9,060 bases of DNA. Source: a bacterium. GTDB taxonomy: Bacteria; Actinomycetota; Acidimicrobiia; Acidimicrobiales; Ilumatobacteraceae. Positions 6,217 through 9,060 of this stretch are shown here, piece by piece. Where the stretch lies: positions 1-9,060 of the forward strand of contig JAPOIQ010000030.1 of the NCBI GenBank assembly GCA_029978815.1, written 5' to 3'. Every line of letters begins with the position of its first letter. Position 1 is the first letter of the stretch. The position numbers were made by a program, and so were the translations under genes. The notes under the pieces were generated by a model, which was not told the DNA's origin, did no database searches, and saw only the letters and a program-made list of their open reading frames with translations.

Positions 6217-8024
6217 TGTGGCACGGGGCGGGGGTTGACCCCAAAGACCGCTTGACGAGAGATGATGCGAGTCAGGTGCTTCGGCGCGCCGCTCGACTCG
6301 CTCGGCCGTATCGGCGCACGACCCTTGCCGCGGTGGCCTTCGTCGCAATGGCCACGTCAACCACGATTGCTGGCCCGCTGCTCGTTCGATTTGGTATCGA
6401 TACTGGCATTCGAACCTCAGACCGTTCGGCGCTCGGAATCGCAGTAGCTGGCTTTGGTCTCGTTGTCGTGTTGGCGTACATCGGGTCACGCCGCCAATAC
6501 GTGCTCATCAACCGTGCGGGAGAAGGGTTTTTACGTGAACTCCGGCTCAGGCTGTTCGCCCACATCCAGCGCCAGTCGCTCGGATTCTTCGACGAACATA
6601 AGGCGGGGGTACTTGTTGCGCGTATGACAGCGGACATCGAGTCGATGTCCGAACTGGTGCAATGGGGTCTCTTGCAGTTCGTCTCAGCCGGCATCTTGCT
6701 TGTTGTTGCGTTGTTTGTCCTGCTTGCAATGTCGTGGCAGCTGACCGTGGTTGCGTTGGCGGTGCTGCCTGTGGTCGTTCTCGCTTCGATCAGATTTCAG
6801 CGGGTATCAAATGAGGCGTATCTCGAGGTGCGTGAGCGGGTAGGAACGAATCTGTCAACCATGCAAGAAAACCTCGCGGGCGTGCGGGTGATCCAAGCAT
6901 CTGGTCGGGTTGATGAGCAGCGCCGCCGTTTCTTTGCGTCGAATCGCGGTTTGTATGCAGCGCATTTGCGAACCGTGAAAGCATCGACCTGGTATTTCGG
7001 TGTCGTTGAATTCTGCGGTGTTCTTGCGACGGCACTCGGTGTGTTCGCAGGGGGTTGGCTCGTGAGCCGAGGCGATGTCTCTGTTGGGACGGTTGTCGCT
7101 GTCGTGCTCTTGCTCGCCAGTTTGTTTGAACCCGTTCAGCAGTTATCGCAGTTGTATAACACCGTCCAAGCAGCGACTGCCTCGCTGAAAAAGATGTTCG
7201 ACATTCTTGATACCGAACCAGAGATCGGTGAGCACCATGGTGCAGTCGACCTTCCCGAGTCTGGCTCGCTCGCAGTCAACGGGGTTGGGTTTACCTACCC
7301 GGGTTCTCAACGGCCAGCGTTGTCTGATGCGACCCTCGAGGTTGCAAGCGGTGAACGTGTTGCTTTGGTCGGGCCAACCGGTGCAGGAAAGTCGACGTTG
7401 GCAAAAATTGTTGCCCGCCTCTATGACCCCACCGAAGGGTCAGTTTCATTTGGGGGTATCAAACTCGTCGACGCAACGTTGTCGTCGTTGCGCTCGCAGA
7501 TCGTCGTGGTGCCTCAGGAAGGGTTTTTGTTTAACGGAACGATCGCTGACAATCTTCGCCTTGCCGACCCGTTGGCAACCGATGACGATCTCTGGGCTGC
7601 GCTCGACCAAATCGGCGCCCGAAGGCGTTTCGAACTGATGTCCGATGGATTAGACACAGTCGTTCGCGAGCGTGGTTCTCGTCTATCGGCCGGTGAGCGA
7701 CAACTCGTATCTCTTGGCAGGGCAGCTCTCGTTGACCCGTCGGTGCTCGTTCTTGATGAGGCAACATCAAATCTTGATCCGGGAACGGAGGCAGAAGTTG
7801 AGGTTGCGCTCGAACGATTGATGTCTGATCGAACCGTGATCATTGTTGCTCACCGACTCTCAACGGTTCGGCGTGCTGATCGGATCGTCGTCTGTGATGA
7901 CGGACGGCTCGTTGAAATTGGCACGCACGCAGAACTCACCGCTCTTCCACATGGTCGCTATGCAGCGCTTGAACGGGCGTGGGTTGCCAGCCAGCCGATG
8001 GTTTCTGACGTCACTGCTGGCTGA
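6216..8024 (+). CDS. ABC exporter half-transporter, catalytic-site subunit
   Basis: A 602-residue partner of the preceding gene with the same architecture: six predicted membrane helices (about residues 35-325) and a C-terminal ATPase (about 350-590). Motifs: A-loop Tyr361, Walker A GPTGAGKS (386-393), Q-loop VPQEGF with the normal Gln434, a deviant signature LSAGE (490-494) where LSGGQ is usual, Walker B LVLDE with intact catalytic Glu515, D-loop SNLD and switch His546. An intact Walker B with an altered signature is the mirror image of the first subunit, so the two should form one heterodimeric exporter. Coupling helix 1 shows the classical FFDEHKAGVLVARMTADIE. ATG at 6216 shares one base with the upstream TGA (TGATG), so translation is coupled. 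The 3' end overlaps the opposite yceI-like gene by 14 nt. Drugs, lipids or peptides are possible cargo. Confidence 0.95.
   Translation: MWHGAGVDPKDRLTRDDASQVLRRAARLARPYRRTTLAAVAFVAMATSTTIAGPLLVRFGIDTGIRTSDRSALGIAVAGFGLVVVLAYIGSRRQYVLINRAGEGFLRELRLRLFAHIQRQSLGFFDEHKAGVLVARMTADIESMSELVQWGLLQFVSAGILLVVALFVLLAMSWQLTVVALAVLPVVVLASIRFQRVSNEAYLEVRERVGTNLSTMQENLAGVRVIQASGRVDEQRRRFFASNRGLYAAHLRTVKASTWYFGVVEFCGVLATALGVFAGGWLVSRGDVSVGTVVAVVLLLASLFEPVQQLSQLYNTVQAATASLKKMFDILDTEPEIGEHHGAVDLPESGSLAVNGVGFTYPGSQRPALSDATLEVASGERVALVGPTGAGKSTLAKIVARLYDPTEGSVSFGGIKLVDATLSSLRSQIVVVPQEGFLFNGTIADNLRLADPLATDDDLWAALDQIGARRRFELMSDGLDTVVRERGSRLSAGERQLVSLGRAALVDPSVLVLDEATSNLDPGTEAEVEVALERLMSDRTVIIVAHRLSTVRRADRIVVCDDGRLVEIGTHAELTALPHGRYAALERAWVASQPMVSDVTAG
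7988..8023. repeat. Inverted repeat at the convergent ABC / YceI gene junction
   Basis: CAGCCAGC (7988-7995) and GCTGGCTG (8016-8023) form a perfect 8-bp stem with a 20-nt loop, which itself contains the palindrome TGACGTCA (8006-8013). It lies at the facing 3' ends of two genes, where a two-way terminator would be expected. However, it is inside coding sequence and no T-run follows on either strand, so terminator function is only a possibility. Confidence 0.3.
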
Positions 8025-8859
8025 AAATCAAGACGAATTCGATGAGGCCTTCGGGCTCGACTTTGATTCCGCTAATCGAGGGGTCGACAATGTCGTAGTC
8101 GGTGAACACGACGGGAATAGATCCGATCACCCCAAGACGACCACCTTCTACTTTTGCTGAGATGTCGAACGACACGGGATTCGTCACGCCATGCATCGTG
8201 AGTTCACCCGAGATTGTTGTTGCCACGGTTGCTCCCTCAGTCGCACTCACCCCGAGATCAACAGGTTGAGTGAGTGCAAACGAAGCGGTCGGAAATTTGT
8301 TCGTTTCCATGATCCGTCCTCTGAACTGTCCATCTCGTCGGCCGTCGTCACTTCGCATTGATGCGACATCAACAGAGAACTCTGCGCTCACGATCGAGGT
8401 TCCGTCGAGAGCGATCGAACCAGTGACCGATTCAGTTCTTCCTACACCTTCGGTGTCGATTCCGAAGAGCACTTCAGCGACGCGGTACCCGACCTCGGAT
8501 CCTTCGACGATGGTCCACGTTTGTTGAAGGTCACCGGATAGAGATGTCGTTGATGTCGCTGGGCTCTCCACAACTTCGCTGTCACTTGCCAACGTTGTCT
8601 CTGGCGTTGCGGTGGTCGAAGGTTTCTCGGTGGTTGATGTTTCGCTGAGCCGGTTGTCGAGATCTGCAACTCCGAATTCTTCAGGGGCATCATTGATGAA
8701 GGTCGCGTAGATCCACGCTCCGCCAACAACGAGTGCTGCGAGCGCAAGGGCTCCGACCACAAGGCGGGTAAGAAGACGTCTCACTGTCATCCGATCAGTG
8801 TTGCCGCGTTTGGTCGGCGAGTCCATCAGAGCGGATTCTTTCTCGGTGCGTAACGCCAC
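8011..8859 (-). CDS. Membrane-anchored YceI-like domain protein
   Basis: A 282-residue protein with a basic N-terminus, one membrane helix (about residues 31-54, LVVGALALAALVVGGAWIY), a Thr/Ser/Glu/Pro-rich linker (about 65-108) and a C-terminal YceI-like domain (about 111-282). YceI domains are lipocalin-like beta-barrels that bind isoprenoid or other lipids; they recur with oxidative, acid or membrane stress genes. Recognisable elements are WTIVEGSEVGYRV, the GQFRGRIMETNKFPTASF region with the D-G-FRG-N-FPTASF pattern, the GELTMHGVTNPVSFD block, and the terminal IKVEPEGLIEFVLIFS. The anchor places the barrel outside the cytoplasmic membrane. The GTG start at 8859 has AGGTGA four nt upstream; internal ATGs at 8826 and 8790 are possible alternatives and would keep the membrane helix. 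Its stop overlaps the ABC gene; its start is 29 nt from the divergent gene at 8889. Confidence 0.9.
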   Translation of the reverse strand: MALRTEKESALMDSPTKRGNTDRMTVRRLLTRLVVGALALAALVVGGAWIYATFINDAPEEFGVADLDNRLSETSTTEKPSTTATPETTLASDSEVVESPATSTTSLSGDLQQTWTIVEGSEVGYRVAEVLFGIDTEGVGRTESVTGSIALDGTSIVSAEFSVDVASMRSDDGRRDGQFRGRIMETNKFPTASFALTQPVDLGVSATEGATVATTISGELTMHGVTNPVSFDISAKVEGGRLGVIGSIPVVFTDYDIVDPSISGIKVEPEGLIEFVLIFSQQ

Positions 8860-8863
8860 GGCG

Positions 8864-8869
8864 TCACCT
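8864..8869 (-). promoter_or_regulatory. Ribosome binding site favouring the GTG start of the YceI-like gene
   Basis: Read on the minus strand this is AGGTGA, with four bases before GTG at 8859. The internal ATG candidates at 8826 and 8790 have weaker upstream purine runs, so this decides the start in favour of GTG. Confidence 0.5.
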
Positions 8870-8888
8870 GTTCGTGCACAATATTGCT

Positions 8889-9060
8889 ATGTCACAGGCA
8901 TCCATTCCGTTTGCAACCCCGAGCGCTGTTACGACAGCTTGGACGGCCCCTCGTTCGGCGACTGCGATAGCAGTGGCCGTGCGCTCTTCGGGGAGTGTCC
9001 CCCGGTCTGTTGGCATGTCTCGACGAGACCTTGAACGCCATGGTTTCTCGGGGAATGTTG
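8889..9060 (+). CDS. N-terminus of a possible M17 leucyl aminopeptidase (partial)
   Basis: An open frame from ATG 8889 runs to the window edge without a stop, giving 57 residues. It begins MSQASIPFATPSAV, continues through a short Ala/Val strand (ATAIAVAVRSS) and reaches MSRRDLERHGFSGNV. A beta-strand rich in Ala/Val, then a Leu-rich helix ending in GF-G-x-V, is how the poorly conserved N-terminal domain of actinobacterial M17 leucyl aminopeptidases usually reads. The metal-binding catalytic domain is outside the window, so the family is tentative. There is no clear Shine-Dalgarno sequence; an in-frame GTG at 8874 is an alternative start, and leaderless translation from the ATG is possible. 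It diverges from the YceI-like gene across 29 nt. Confidence 0.55.
   Translation, partial: MSQASIPFATPSAVTTAWTAPRSATAIAVAVRSSGSVPRSVGMSRRDLERHGFSGNV

Noticed and set aside
5890..6489. 199-residue minus-strand frame across the junction of the two ABC genes
   Set aside because: It is antisense to two well-supported ATPase/transporter genes, is very rich in Arg, His, Gln and Cys, and shows no fold-like pattern.
8006..8013. TGACGTCA palindrome as a regulator binding site
   Set aside because: It lies in overlapping 3' coding ends far from any start; an 8-bp palindrome is expected by chance in a window of this size.
8798..9034. 78-residue plus-strand frame near the right edge
   Set aside because: It starts antisense to the YceI-like gene and competes with the 8889 frame, which reads more like a protein N-terminus and stays open to the window edge.
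1..9060. tRNA, rRNA, CRISPR, insertion sequences, prophage or toxin-antitoxin genes
   Set aside because: I looked for clover-leaf ends, regularly spaced repeats, transposase motifs and small paired genes and saw none that I could support.

Overview
This window looks like an ordinary stretch of chromosome from a high- to mid-GC actinobacterium (Actinomycetota). The class Acidimicrobiia is my best guess, but it is inferred only from gene style and gene content. Supporting signs are a DUF4031 protein, a possible DUF3039-like N-terminus at the left edge, frequent GTG starts, mostly TGA stops, and short Shine-Dalgarno sequences with very tight gene spacing. I see no tRNA or rRNA gene, insertion sequence, CRISPR array, phage gene or integration site.

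Layout. (a) Positions 1-1443 on the minus strand hold an M20-family metallopeptidase. It is followed 7 nt downstream by the start of a second gene that leaves the window. (b) Positions 1444-1757 are a divergent intergenic region. It carries GC-rich inverted repeats and a possible small Ala/Val-rich ORF, directly upstream of the malic enzyme. (c) Positions 1758-3486 on the plus strand hold malic enzyme with an N-terminal ACT-like domain, then a DUF4031 protein 10 nt later. (d) Positions 3443-3946 on the minus strand hold an unrecognised 167-aa protein whose 3' end overlaps DUF4031 by 44 nt. (e) Positions 4056-8024 on the plus strand hold a tight three-gene set: an ArsC/Spx-family protein and two ABC exporter half-transporters, joined by 8-nt and 1-nt overlaps. 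(f) Positions 8011-8859 on the minus strand hold a membrane-anchored YceI-like protein that overlaps the second ABC gene by 14 nt. (g) From 8889 on the plus strand a new gene starts, possibly an M17 leucyl aminopeptidase, and runs off the right edge.

How the genes work together. The two ABC half-transporters have exactly complementary deviations in their nucleotide-binding motifs. This predicts an obligate heterodimeric exporter with one degenerate and one catalytic ATP site. The ArsC-like gene is translationally linked to them, but no arsR, arsB or acr3 gene is visible, so a role in arsenic resistance is not established. Malic enzyme links malate to pyruvate in central metabolism. The peptidase and the possible aminopeptidase are generic amino-acid or peptide housekeeping functions.

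No clearly new defence or mobile system is visible. The most speculative lead is the leader of the malic enzyme gene. A short Ala/Val/Ile-rich ORF there overlaps segments that can form mutually exclusive stem-loops, which could be an attenuation-like control or simply a chance result of GC-rich sequence.
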